From Vicia villosa (lineage: Eukaryota; Streptophyta; Magnoliopsida; Fabales; Fabaceae), in contig NC_081185.1 in assembly GCF_029867415.1 (NCBI RefSeq), positions 35,286,766-35,350,765 of the forward strand: a DNA stretch of 64,000 nt. The letters are read 5' to 3'. Shown here piece after piece: positions 53,253-64,000 of the stretch. Below the pieces are notes generated by a model that saw nothing but the letters and a program-made list of their open reading frames with translations, did not search any database and was not told where the DNA came from. A program made the position numbers and the translations under genes. The stretch's first letter is position 1, and each line of letters begins with the position of its first letter.

Positions 53253-54185
53253 TGAAAATTCTAGTAACTCACGCCTGATGTCGTACTGGATTTTATGACA
53301 TCCACAATTACACAGCACAAAATGTTAAAACAGAAACACATAAAAACAAATTAAGAGCACAAAGAATTGTTTACCCAGTTCGGTTCAAACAACCTACTAT
53401 AGAGGCTACCAAGCCAGGGAGGGAATCCAATATAAGCAGAATTAATTCGGAGTTAAACTCCCCCGTTTATAACTCCTCACTTAAAACCTACCCAATGTAA
53501 TTCCAATATATTCCTAGACCTAAGTATCTCCACTCACTCCCCCTCAATCACAGCAGTGATTACGAACAAACATTAAACAAATTGAGAGAGAAGACACACT
53601 TCAAAAACATATTTTGATCTACTTAAAAGCTTCAATCAAGAGACACACACTCATGCTTAAAAGCGTAGAGTGACAATACATAAACAACATATTCCAATAC
53701 AATCATCAAAAGACAATTGCTTGGAGTACAAGAGACAGCTACAGAACTACGGTTCTTCACAATTAAAAATTCTCTCTTTGTGTTCCAAATTAGGATTGCA
53801 GTCTTCTTATATGCAGCTCCTGGGCCTTGGAATTTTCAAGAATCAAATTAGGGTTAACCAAGTTAACCTAATTTACACGCCATCTGGTTGTTACAGAATG
53901 TGCTGTCAGTGAAATCTTCTAGACGAAATATTCAGCACACAATAAAAGGTTTCCTAAATTGTAGATTGAGAGAAATCGGGAAACATAATAATAAAATATA
54001 ATAGCCTCTGCTGTCAGACAAGGATGTCATGACATTGGTCATGACATTCACTAACAGAACCTGTATTAGCTTAACACATATGTAACCTGCATAACACAAT
54101 ATAAAATATGTCATGACATCAGTCAAGACATTAAACACCCAGGTATGTTTTACCACAAATGCAGCCAACATGAAAAACATCTACA
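53253..54185 (-). repeat. 5' LTR of the SIRE-like element
   Basis: 933 bp, ends TTTTCA on minus next to PBS ATTGGCATCAGAGC. Contains ATGTCATGACAT at 54024-54035 and 54108-54119. Confidence 0.93.
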
Positions 54186-54468
54186 ATAATAATATATAAC
54201 AAATATAGGTTCAATCCTCTTAAATATAACGTAGTATCCCTAACAGAGTAGCCACTTTTCTATAGCGGTGAAATTTTGAGACTTAAGTCATTGATTGACG
54301 TAGCTCATAAATTTTAGTTTAGTCGCCACTGCGCTTTATTGTTTCCAAAGGAAATGGAAAAATAGCGAAATAAAACCCACATTAGTTTTTAAAATAAAAA
54401 CTAATAAACTTATCAGAGTTCTTTAGTTCGTGGGTTGTTTTTGCAAGGGGAATGTATTAGTACCCCTT
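54186..54468 (-). repeat. LTR end and PBS of the minus-strand Ogre remnant
   Basis: Minus-strand PBS TGGCTACTCTGTTAGGGA (54237-54254) is the Ogre tRNA-Arg site with three changes. Upstream of it (54260-54468) is the LTR tail with GCAGTGGCGACTAA and a stretch resembling the tail of the LTR at 57626-61755. Cut at 54469 by a copia LTR. It belongs to the same element as the ORF1 at 43.7-45.2 kb. Confidence 0.75.
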
Positions 54469-55430
54469 GTTAGAACATAGTTTGGTTCTACATCTTTGAA
54501 AGAGTTTTGATGATAACAAACACATAATTTTCAGTAAGAACAAATATGCACTCTAATCATATGGTTTGAATTGCAGAGGTAATGAAGAATGTAAAAATGA
54601 TTTCTCATAAGTAGAAGGCTGCATTGAGAGAAGTTTACAAGAATAAGAAGTTCTAGACAGTGATTTCTCAGAAGCAGAAGGCTGCGTTGAGAGAAGTACA
54701 CAAGAACAAGAAGTTCTAGAGATTGAAAGAAGTTTACAAAAACAATATGTTCTGTAGAAAAACAAGAAAAGTCGTAAACTCTGATACTTAAAACGCTTCA
54801 AGCACCAACAAGCTGCAAAGAATACTCTGATGATCAGAAGATCTATAATGTTACAATCGACAATGCAAGATCATTTAGTAACGGCTGGAAATTAATTACA
54901 GCAGACAAAATCTTAATTTTTGGAAATATAATTAATCAGCATTTCATCAAGTTTCCAATACAAGAATTCTTGTCTCCCAATGGATCAAAAATTCCTCCTT
55001 TATAAAGAAGTCTTTGTTGAAGAATTGGAATTTAATCTTATGCACGCAAAAGCAAAAAAGGGCGCTCAACTATACTCAAATTTTGTTATCTCTTATTTTG
55101 TGATTTAATTTAGTGTATACATCACAGTTGTGATCCAGCTTATTAGAAGCATTTTTGTAAACACATAAAGAGTATTGTCTTTTAATTGTTGTTCCTTGAG
55201 GAAATCAAATTGTGATTTTATCTTGCAAAGATGTTGACGGTTATCTTTGTGAATTTGTAATCAAGTTTCATTAGTGGACTAAGACCTCGTAAGAGAGAGG
55301 CAAAATCACCTTAACAGGGTGGACTGGAGTACTTTGAGTTCAAACAAACCAAGATAACCAAACGTGTCTTTAAGTTTTAATTTTTTTTAAAACCCAATCT
55401 AACCCCCTTATTGTGTTTTTCGTTTCTTCA
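54469..55430 (+). repeat. Copia (SIRE/Maximus-type) LTR, truncated element
   Basis: Starts TGTTAGAACATAGTTTGG and ends TTCGTTTCTTCA (962 bp), followed by ATTGGTGTTAGTGC, a PBS-like sequence. Only about 30 bp of internal sequence follows before the next LTR. Left and right ends fit legume Maximus LTRs, but the sequence differs from the SIRE copy at 53 kb. Confidence 0.75.
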
Positions 55431-55462
55431 ATTGGTGTTAGTGCTTTTGAGGATTGGCTTTA

Positions 55463-56667
55463 TGTTTGGTAAAACTAATTTAGCAGCAATAGGATAAATA
55501 GAATTATAACTTGTAAGAGAAAGCAGGTGGAAGTTCTATTTAATGGAGAAACAAGTTGTGTTGAAATCTTTCAACATCTGGAACAACAAGATATCGAAGA
55601 AGATGTCGTGACATCGTAGTTGAGCCGACAGTTTGGATTCTGTTATAACAGAAATAGAATATTCCTAAAACATTGAATCCTATGTGGAACTATATATAAG
55701 GAGATAAAGGAGAACATTTAGGAAACTAAATGTTGAAAGATTTTATAGGAGAATCTGTTGCAAAAGTGTAACAACTTATTGTTGTTATTTGGAGCATATT
55801 TTATGGAGATATTTGTGGAGAATATCTTGGAGCTTATATTGTGGAGAAATTTTAGCAACAGTTTGTTATGTCAGTTTGTTACGATTTAAAGGTCAAAAGA
55901 ATCAAGACAGAATATTGAAGATCATATAGTTTCTAATTATGGAGACAATTTAGGAAACTTATGATTAAAGACCTTTCTTTTAGCAGAAGAATTCTGTTGA
56001 TTTGTAACAGCAAATAAAGCTTTGATTGAAGGCCCAAGTCCAGTTGGGAATAGGTTATAAATAGGAAGCTTTATAACTTATTTTAGCAAGCTAGCCGAGT
56101 ATTGACAAGATGTAGTTTTTAGGGTTAGCCGTGTAAGTGAACCATCCGGTTTGTGGGATGGTCACTGATTTGTGCCTCGAAGCCTGTAGGTAAAAGGTTT
56201 GTTTTACTCACTCAAAAGCTGTGAAGCAATGAGTGAAGTTTTGTTCTTGGAGAAAGCTTGTAAGCAACTTCAAGTTAACTTTGTATATGTGCTTAGAATG
56301 TTGGTGAAGGGTTGTTAATGCAGTGGCTGATGTGTTGACTGCTAGACATCATTGCTATGATTTGGAGTGGAATGGAGATATTCCATACCTAGGGAGGACC
56401 TAGGTAGAAGGGTCATTGGGTAGTGATTAAGTGAGAAGTTGTAAACGGGGGAGTTTAGCTTTGAATTGATACTGCTAATAGTGGACTTTATCCTTGGCTT
56501 GGTAGCCCCCAGAGTACGTTGATCGAACCGAATTGGGTGAACAATTCTGTGTGTTATTTATTTATTGCACTGTTATTTGTATTCCTATCTTGTCTGTTTT
56601 TATAATGTCAAATCAGATGTCATGACATCCATATATGACATCTGAGTTCTGTCTTACCATAATTTCA
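55463..56667 (+). repeat. SIRE/Maximus-type copia 5' LTR
   Basis: The right end is secure: CATAATTTCA followed by PBS ATTGGTATCAGAGC (56668-56681). The left end is placed at TGTTTGGTAAAAC (55463) by position and TG, less certain. Contains GATGTCGTGACATC (55602-55615) and GATGTCATGACATC (56616-56629), and the phrase AACGGGGGAGTTTAG shared in reverse with the LTR at 53.4 kb. Internal sequence is cut at 56722. Confidence 0.75.
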
Positions 56668-56722
56668 ATTGGTATCAGAGCAGGCATCCTGTCTATTTCT
56701 GGATGAGATCCATGGGGGGTAC

Positions 56723-57625
56723 TGTCATACCCCAATTTTTGACCCTAAGATCACACATCATTTGCATATCAATCATCAATCAAGAAGTTTCGACTTAGAG
56801 CTCTACTTGTGATGTTGTGTGCAATTCATCTGCAAAGGAATCATCAAGCACCAATGTTTTTCTTGTATATGTTGTTTACTAACCAAAATACCAAAAATAT
56901 TGCCTTGTGCTTTTGTATGTTTGTGTTTTGTAGGTACCAAGTCAAAGCATCCTTCAAAAAGGACATTTTTCAACAATTTCACTGTGCAAATCGATTTGAA
57001 TAAGGTGTAAATCGATTTACACAACTGTTTCTGCACCAGATTTGCTTCTGCCATCAGTGCAAATCGATTTGCATAATGTGCAAACCGATTTACATAACTA
57101 ATTTTGCCCCAGATTTTGCCTTTTTCAGCAATGTAAATAGATTTGCATAAAATGTAAATCGATTGCACCAGTGCGAATTTTGAAGAATGAAGGCAATTTT
57201 CAGCTTTTGTAAGTGTTGACATCATTTGCAAGCATGGGAAGCATGACTTAGCTCTTGTATTTGATTACCTACATCATTTAATCATAAACCCTCATGTGAT
57301 TGCATCAAGACCATTGGATCTCTTTTTTGGCTCCAAATCCATCTCCCAAGCCTAATTCTATTTTCCAATCCTAACTCCAAACCACAAAAATTCCCAAGCC
57401 TAAGTGCTATAAATTGAGTCATTCCCCTCTTCATTTTTCAAGCTTTGATAGCCAAGAAAACTCTTGCTCTTTCTCTCCTCACCCCTTCCAAACCCCTCAC
57501 TCAAAGCTCTCTTCTTCTTCCACAAAAATTAGTGAGTCACATCTTGAACCTCACTAATTTAGAGCTAAACCTCCATCTAAACATGACTTTCTTCATCAAT
57601 TGTGAGAGATCAAGGCTTGTGGTTG
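56723..57625 (+). repeat. Ogre-type LTR fragment, 5' part
   Basis: Starts TGTCATACCCCAATTTTTGA. Contains six copies or near copies of an AAATCGATTT palindrome (56987-57165) and a TATA box TATAAAT at 57409-57415. Cut at 57626 by the next LTR on the other strand. Confidence 0.75.
56987..57165. repeat. Cluster of AAATCGATTT palindromes
   Basis: CAAATCGATTTG (56987-56998), GTGTAAATCGATTTACAC (57005-57022, perfect 18-nt palindrome), TGCAAATCGATTTGCA (57058-57073, perfect), and imperfect copies near 57078, 57131 and 57150. They lie about 250-420 bp upstream of the TATA box. Confidence 0.92.
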
Positions 57626-60600
57626 TGTCGCTACCGCGAAAATTAACAGAGTCGCCACTAACATATTTATCCTGAAAAGGAAGGGAATGCCAGCAAACCA
57701 CAAAACAAAACAACGGTCTCACGACCAGAGAAAAAAGGGTAAGGGAGTCGGTTACGCGAGGGGAAGGTACTAGCACCCCTCGCGCCCATCGTACTCGATG
57801 GTATCCACGCCTGTGTCTAAATCTATGGGTGTGTAACAAATCTACGCTAATCTGGACTAAAATGAATGCAGAATGTAGGGAAAAGAAAGGATTATGCTCG
57901 CACGGGCCCTACCCCGCTGCCTACGTATCTGTTTTGCAGAATCAGAGCTACCGTAGCTCGGCTAACTAGTTTCTGTTTGTTTTGTGTTTTTTAGGTGAAC
58001 GAGTTACATTCACACTCCGCTGCTCGACCTTTGGAGACTTATGCTTGGGAATGGAGCGGAAATAACAAGCTCTTAAGAAAAGAAAATCAAAGAGTGTGGT
58101 TTGTGTTTTAAAAGATGCATGAGGAAGACCTAAGCTAAGGGGGGAAAGCTTGCTACCTAATGTTATCATACAAAGGGTGCAAATCTAACTAAACTAACAA
58201 CCTACGAGAAAAGGGGGAAGCATACAATAATATCACACAAACGAGCATCCGCTCGTAAAGCAAACAAACCAACGGTACTGACCGAATGGTAGAAAAGCGG
58301 TCCCGCCATAGCCAAGGGGAGCAGCTCAACCCAAGTCAACCAAGCATTAGACCTCGCGAAAATGATCGGGCCATAGACAAGAGGGCGGACCCCTCTCAGC
58401 AACCAAGCCGTCACGGATCGTAAAGGAAAACGGTGCGTGCGTACACCGAGCATCAACGTCGAGCAACGCGAGCTATAGGAAAGGCGGGGGTCCGGCTGCA
58501 TGAACCCTTTTCCTGACATACTCGATAACAAGATCTTGTGCAGGTTCAGAAGCGAGCAACGCGTAGCGTGCGCATACTGAACAGACTCGATGAGACTAGG
58601 CGGGGGTTGATTGCTAACCCTTTCCGCGTGCCTTCCATGAGGACTTAACGGAGTGCCATATAGGACTTATTACACCGTGACTCCCTGCCGCAAAGCACAA
58701 ATATAAACACACCAACAAAAACAGAGCCTCTTTCGAGGGCTTGGCCAGATGCATGTCTAAGTCCTACTTCTCATGTTAAAGGATGATGCGGAAAGCGGTA
58801 AAAGGGACAAGGAGATACCGAGCGGATAGCAAATCCGCAGTGAGCTAGCAACGCAAGCAGAACTAAGAAACTTCACGTAATCTAACATCCAGCAAAAGTC
58901 AGGAGTCCAGCATAAACGTCAAAGCGATGCGGTGTGAAAATAAATCACAACCGCTATATGGTGCGTATAAAACACAACCACACAAGCAACCTGCAGGAAA
59001 TACAATCCAGACGATACAGGAATATACATCTCAATGAATGAGAGATCAAGTGAATCGCATCGGGAATAAGTTCGTGTCCCACAAATAAAGTGGAACACGA
59101 AGCAATCAAATCACAATCGAACTCTCTCAAAGTACCTCGCACATCTCAGCAAACAAATCAGTAATAACAAGGCAAGCGCTCACCGCCATAGAAAATACTA
59201 GCAATTAAGTTCTAAGTAAATTCTAAAACAAAATCTAACAAGATTAAATTGTTTTTTGTGACATTTTTATCTAAAAATAATAGAACAAAACTATGTACAA
59301 AATATTAAAGTCTAACAAGCAAAACATTACATATTTTTGGTTATTTTTTATCATGTTAAGAAACTAACAAAATATTGTTTTATGGAATTTTTATCGACAA
59401 AAAGCTATCAAAATCGCAATGATTAAATTCTAAAATTTAACGAAAATATACTTTTCATGTGATTTTATGTCCCTAAAAGAAATCTAGAAAGAAAGTACTA
59501 AAAAGCAAATTAAATCTAAAAACAAAACATGGACACAGGAGGGTGTATTGCTGGAAAATATGGTGCAGGGAGTGTTTGGGGCGCAGGGCCCATGTTGCTG
59601 GCCCAGAGTTATTTTTCTGTGAATCAAACAAAGGAGAGGTGTGATTGGGCTCGGTGGAGGTGCTAACAGAAACAAGGGCGCTGAAGGCCCATGAGGTATT
59701 GTTTTTGTACAGATTTTTTCTACACAACAATTGGGCTCTTATGGGGGTGTGGACAGTAATTCGTGCTAAGGCCCAAAGGATGAAGAATCCATGAACACAC
59801 TTCAGATTTTGTCAATATTGAAATCAAACATTACACTAACCCAATTACAGTCACTTAATCACCATTAATCATATTGAAATCACATTAATACGTAGATTAT
59901 AGTGTCAGCTAAACAGCATTAAATCAACAAAAGAGGAATTAGGGTAAAGTTACTTGAGATGGTTCACATGCTTCTTCTTCTTCGTGAACTCACGGTGGCA
60001 GCGGCAACGAGTCTTGTGCAATAATGGCGACGACACGGCGGCGGAGGGCTCATCCCTTCCGTTTCTGACCTCACTCTCTCGCTTCATCTCCGATCTCTCT
60101 TCGTCTCTTTCGATCTCAACCCTCACTCTCCTCTCACGAGTACGACGGCGGCCAAAGAACTGCACTCTCTCCGTCTTCGTCTCTCAACATCTCGATCTCG
60201 TGTCTCGTCCTCGTCTCAATCTCCTTCCGTTTTCTGCATTTTTGCCGTTGTTGTTGCTGTGCTGAAGTTGCAGCAATTCGATTTGATGATCACAGATTGA
60301 AGGAGAGTTGCAAAGGTGATGGTGATGAATCAGTTGCAGATTCGTTGATGATGAACATGGAGCAATTTCTCAGAATCTCGATTCCTCTCCCTTTCTTTTG
60401 CAACGCGAAGAACTTTATGAAGATGCACTGAAGGTTACATTATGGTGAGTTTCTTCTGCTATCTGATCTCTTTGTGAATTCGAGAATTTGTCAAGGATTG
60501 GTGATGATTCAAGGATTGCTCTGCAGATTGAAACCTTTTCTTCTCTAAGTTCTTGTTAATCGAGTTGATGATTGAATGTTGCAGGGGAAGAGAATTTTCG

Positions 60601-61755
60601 GTGGATTCAAGAAGATGATGAAGAAGATGAAGATCCGAGAAGAAGTGAAGATTCAGAGAGAGTTCGTTACGGTTCTTCTTCCTTTTCTGTTCTGTTATCG
60701 ATTCTTGTTAAGCTTTTTCTGAGTTTTGGTTTTTTGTGAATGAATGATGATGAAGATTGTGATCAAGGTCAGAATCGGTGGAGAGAAGTTTTTGAGGGAA
60801 GGTTCCTTGGAGATGGAGATTGAAGAGTGATCATGAAGCTTGAAGATGAATCCAGAAGAAGATTGAGAGAGATGAATTTTTGAAGAAGTTTGTTACGTTT
60901 CAGTTTCTCCTCCCTGAGTTTTCTGTTACGTTTTTCGGTTATATCCCTTCTGTTATGAATTTCCTTTTTGTTATCAGGTTCTTGATTTTTTTTTGCCGTG
61001 AACCATCTTATGCAAGCTGGCAATTATTGTGAACTGATTTTGGATTTTTGCAATAACGGTTTATTTTATGTCTGGATTCAATTTGATGAATGATTTGATC
61101 ACAGGTCGGTTTTCTTTTGGATACAGGCTGCAGGGTGGTCTTGCGGTTGCAGCCTTAGAGTCCTGGTCACAAGGCATTGTCGTCATTAAGTCCAGACTCA
61201 GCATAGGGCTTTTTAATCTTTTTCTGTATGGCTTTTTTTGTAATGGACCATGATGGGCTTTTTGTAGTCTGGTTTATGGACTTGAATGTATGAACCCAAT
61301 GAAGTGTAAATCTTGAATAAATTGTAATGTGGGATTCAACTTGAATGATAAATGGGCGTTGTAACTTGTATATTTTTTTACTTATTTTCGAATGAATCAT
61401 GAACGAAATTCGAACCATGTTTACCAATTATGCCTTGAAAATGATCTTGAGTAAAAGGACTTAAAAAGAATCTAACCGATGCCTTAAAACCATGATAACC
61501 TGTATGCTAAGAAATTCAACCAAGTGCTCCATCTTTTATACTCTTAAGTCGTCAATCTTTAGGTCAACTTTAATGAACATCTTATGCAAACTCGGATCAT
61601 GTAATTTGCATTACAAGTCAAAAGTATCGAGACGGAGGACTAGCTTTGAACCACAGAGGACCTCTTTTAATATTTTTTCTGATTTTCGAATGACGAAATA
61701 AACGCCATCGATAACTTATAGCACAAAGAAAGAGGGCAAATTTTGGGGTGCAACA
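57626..61755 (-). repeat. 3' LTR of a minus-strand Ogre-type element
   Basis: On minus it begins TGTTGCACCCCAAAATTTGC at 61755 and ends GCGGTAGCGACA at 57626 (4130 bp). Just before its start is the PPT GAATAGGGGCAGC (minus, 61756-61768), matching the PPT of the 28-40 kb element, so the internal region lies at higher coordinates. Near its 3' end AGTGGCGACTCTG recalls the Ogre LTR tail. No convincing gene frame inside. Confidence 0.82.
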
Positions 61756-64000
61756 GCTGCCCCTATTCAAACTTCTTGAACCTGGCGAGTGAGAAACGAA
61801 AGTTTCGAACCGTTGAGGTGGGAGGAGATTGAATACCAGAATGAACTCGAAAATTTGCACTCTTGATCAATAGAAGATTCCATCTTGCATGAAGAAGGAA
61901 AGTACCACCCCGCAAGCAGGGAGAAAAAACTTCGATTGATATGTATAATTAAATAAGTTCCAACTTGCAATGAGAAGGAACGGGCACCCACAGGCAGGGG
62001 AAACACTTCAAATGATCTGGTTATCAAGAGAAGGAACATCTCGACTGATCTGGGCATCAGGCGTAGCAGATGTCTCCGAACATGCATCGGGATAGATGTC
62101 TTAGGTCGATCTGGGAATCGAAGGAGATACATCGGTTGATCTGAACATCAACGGGTAATAAGTATCTCTGATCTGGGAATCATGATCTGGGAATCTGGGC
62201 AGACATCTCTTCTGATGCAATTAAATCATCAGGTAGATATTCCTACTAATCTGGGAATTAGCGGCTAGCTCCTTCGTAAGACCACGGGGATCCGGAGGCG
62301 GTTCCTTCAACTGAACTGGTAATCAGGATAGGAACAATATCTCTTCCGAACTGTGTACGCCGGGGAAAGAATGCCTTTAAACTGATCTAGACATGATGCT
62401 AGAAAATAAGTAGGACAATCTTCATCTGAAAGACAAAGTCGATCAGGCAAACATCTCCATCTGATCTGATGATATCAGTGGCTTGCTCCTTAGTAAGATC
62501 ACGGGAGATCCGGAGGCGGTTCCTTCAACTAATCTGAAACTGGATATTAGGATAGGAACGGATGTTTCTTCCGAACTGTGTACGCCGGGTAAAGAAAACG
62601 TCCTCAACTGATAGTAAGGTATCAGGACTGGGCAAACGAATTTCTTCTTCTGAACGAACTAAATCGTCAGGGAGTAGATATTTCCAACTGATCTGATGCA
62701 TCAGAGGGCTTGCTCCTTCGGAAGATCTATAGAGATCCGGAGGCGGTTCCTTCAACTAATCTGAATATCAGGATAGGAACAAATATCTTCCACCGATCTG
62801 GGGGCATCGGGAATAGGAATGTCTTTGAACTGATCTGAGCTATGCCAGAAAATAAGTAGAACAATCCTCTTCTGATTCAAAACATCAGGATAAGCGCCTG
62901 CAATGACTAGGCGAATATTGCTCTCTAGGGAGCATTTGAATCTGGATATCTTTCCTGCAGAAAAGAGACAGATATGATATGATTTATGCATGATGCATGT
63001 GTGAATGTTTATGGAATAACGTTCCGAAAAAGGAAGACGCTACACGCTTTTGAGAATGCAATGCGAATGATGCATGGTTCGGACGCTGCTTAAGGAGACA
63101 GCGGAGAAGCACTGAATTGCTGAAGAAGTCCTGGAGAGAGTATAGAACTCTGCGGGGAGGACAAGAAGAGTGACCAAAGGTCACAACTACGAGCTGGAAA
63201 AGATGGATCAGAAATCTGCTGGAGACGATCAAATCTGGATGCGAGCTCTGTTTGGGGAATAAATCCTGCTTGGGGATAAGAACATCCCACTTAAATGCTT
63301 GGGGAAGACCCTTGCAACTTCATTGGAGAAGCAAATTCTCGACACCCTGGGGGTGTGGAGATAAGGACCAGTCATGGAGACAACTCTGACGGGGAGTGAC
63401 CAACTTGCTTATGAATAAAGCATTCCGCTGGGGAAAATCCTAGATGAGAACAGATCCTGCTGAGGATGCATGTGAATCTTTGCTGAGGGAAGATTCAGTG
63501 GGGAAGATGGGTACTTCTGCATAATAGTCCACTGGGGAGATGAGAGATCCTCTGGGGATAAGGAACTTAGCATAAGAACCTCTCGTTAAGACAACTCCAC
63601 TGGGGAATAAGATGACTCTCCTGGGGAGAACAGGTCAATCTATTGGGGAGAGAAACGCTCTACTGGGGAAAATGAGGCATTCGGACAAGGAACCTCATTA
63701 AGAGCTTGCTGGGGAATCATATACCATTCCATCATGATTCAACTGGGGAGAAGATATTCCACCTGGGAATGAGACTTCTGAAGCACAGAGATTGCATTGA
63801 GATGTGCTTTGCTGAGGAGATGAGAATCTTGGAACAAAGAAAACCTCATCTAGATGCACTCAGCTGGGGAATGAGAATCTCTCACTTGGCTAGATCTGCC
63901 AACGCGCTGACATGATGCACTCAAAAGGATGTACCTGTGAGATAAACAGATGAAAATGCCCCATGATATAGCATGACGTACTCAAGGGGTTTCCTCACGT
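61756..64000 (-). mobile_element. Internal 3' region of the minus-strand Ogre-type element
   Basis: Noncoding on both strands. 62013-62888 is a degenerate hairpin array. 63230-63890 holds about 16 irregular copies of CTGGGGA (plus strand) at roughly 25-60 bp spacing. No pol motif is reached before the window ends. Confidence 0.7.
62013..62888. repeat. Degenerate tandem array of short hairpins with changing arms
   Basis: Arms around a CTGGGA-like loop: CTGAT 62045/ATCAG 62056, TCGAT 62106/ATCGA 62117, GTTGAT 62135/ATCAAC 62147, CTAAT 62246/ATTAG 62257, CTAAT 62529/ATTAG 62546, CTGAT 62608/ATCAG 62621, CTGAT 62688/ATCAG 62700, CCGAT 62793/ATCGG 62806, CTGAT 62872/ATCAG 62884. Three hairpins are further enclosed by GTTCCT/AGGAAC (62301/62330, 62519/62554, 62746/62775). 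A longer unit of about 220 bp recurs three times (GCTCCTT at 62268, 62485 and 62712). Confidence 0.85.

Larger units (their letters stand above)
45863..54185 (-). mobile_element. SIRE/Maximus-like copia element, internally deleted, with a nested solo LTR
   Basis: LTRs 45863-46794 and 53253-54185 (932 and 933 bp) with TG...CA-type ends (one end mutated to TT), flanked by ATAAT at 45858-45862 and 54186-54190. PBS beside the 5' LTR reads ATTGGCATCAGAGC on minus. Internal coding is limited to a broken gag and the last part of pol. Without the inserted solo LTR the internal region is about 3.1 kb, so this is a nonautonomous deletion derivative. Confidence 0.9.

Noticed and set aside
59954..60265. 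Plus-strand 103-codon frame in the minus-strand Ogre LTR
   Set aside because: Biased Ser/Leu/Arg composition from a CT-rich LTR region on the antisense strand; no known match.
62301..62335. Homology between the hairpin arrays at 36.3 and 62.3 kb because both contain GGTTCCTT followed by AAC
   Set aside because: The motif lies on opposite strands relative to the two elements and the rest does not align; probably chance.

Overview
The window looks like nuclear DNA of a repeat-rich flowering plant, most likely a legume (the Fabeae/Trifolieae group is my inference). The grounds are Ogre-type Ty3/gypsy elements with the tRNA-Arg-like primer site TGGCGACTCTGCTGGGGA, SIRE/Maximus-type copia LTRs, Tekay-type gypsy LTRs, plant L1 LINEs, and one plant sugar-transporter gene with GT-AG introns. 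I could not run searches, so the species is unproven. Layout: 1-4.5 kb holds a minus-strand Tekay-like element (internal end 1-888, 5' LTR 889-3550) inserted in a decayed Tat/Ogre pol (3551-4515). 4852-11460 is the one apparently intact host gene, a four-exon STP-type hexose/proton symporter of 509 residues on the minus strand; its 4.8-kb second intron is full of MITEs and long TA runs. 11.5-13.6 kb is old repeat debris. 13.6-16.1 kb is a truncated copia element with its 5' LTR. 16.3-17.1 kb is a broken ARO-type armadillo gene. 18.0-23.4 kb is a nearly complete L1-type LINE with an RRM-bearing ORF1, and 24.4-27.4 kb is a second, 5'-truncated LINE. From 27.4 to 43.4 kb a plus-strand Tekay-like element is split inside its LTR by a 12.2-kb gag-only Ogre derivative (28166-40378, TSD CATTG). 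Its two 3.39-kb LTRs differ by only 8 substitutions that I counted, so it is very young. From 43.4 to 54.5 kb a minus-strand Ogre remnant (ORF1 and PBS visible) is interrupted by a SIRE-like element (45863-54185, TSD ATAAT), which is itself interrupted by a 3.39-kb Ogre-family solo LTR (49487-52877, TSD CTAGA). 54.5-56.7 kb holds two plus-strand copia LTRs. 56723-57625 is a plus-strand Ogre-type LTR fragment cut by a minus-strand Ogre-type element (3' LTR 57626-61755, internal 3' region to the window end). How the parts work together: the host genes are passengers, and the main story is nested retrotransposons. The full-length Ogre derivative supplies LTR promoters and Gag only, so it would need polymerase from autonomous relatives. 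The least expected signal is in noncoding parts of several unrelated elements: (1) short tandem repeats just upstream of the polypurine tract in two Ogre-type elements, and repeats in a Tekay LTR, fold as small hairpins whose arms change sequence together; (2) LTRs of Tekay, Ogre and SIRE type carry two to five copies of a short near-perfect palindrome, and two Tekay copies carry different palindromes at the matching LTR position. These are the best candidates for an undescribed system, with palindrome-correcting mutation as the main neutral alternative.
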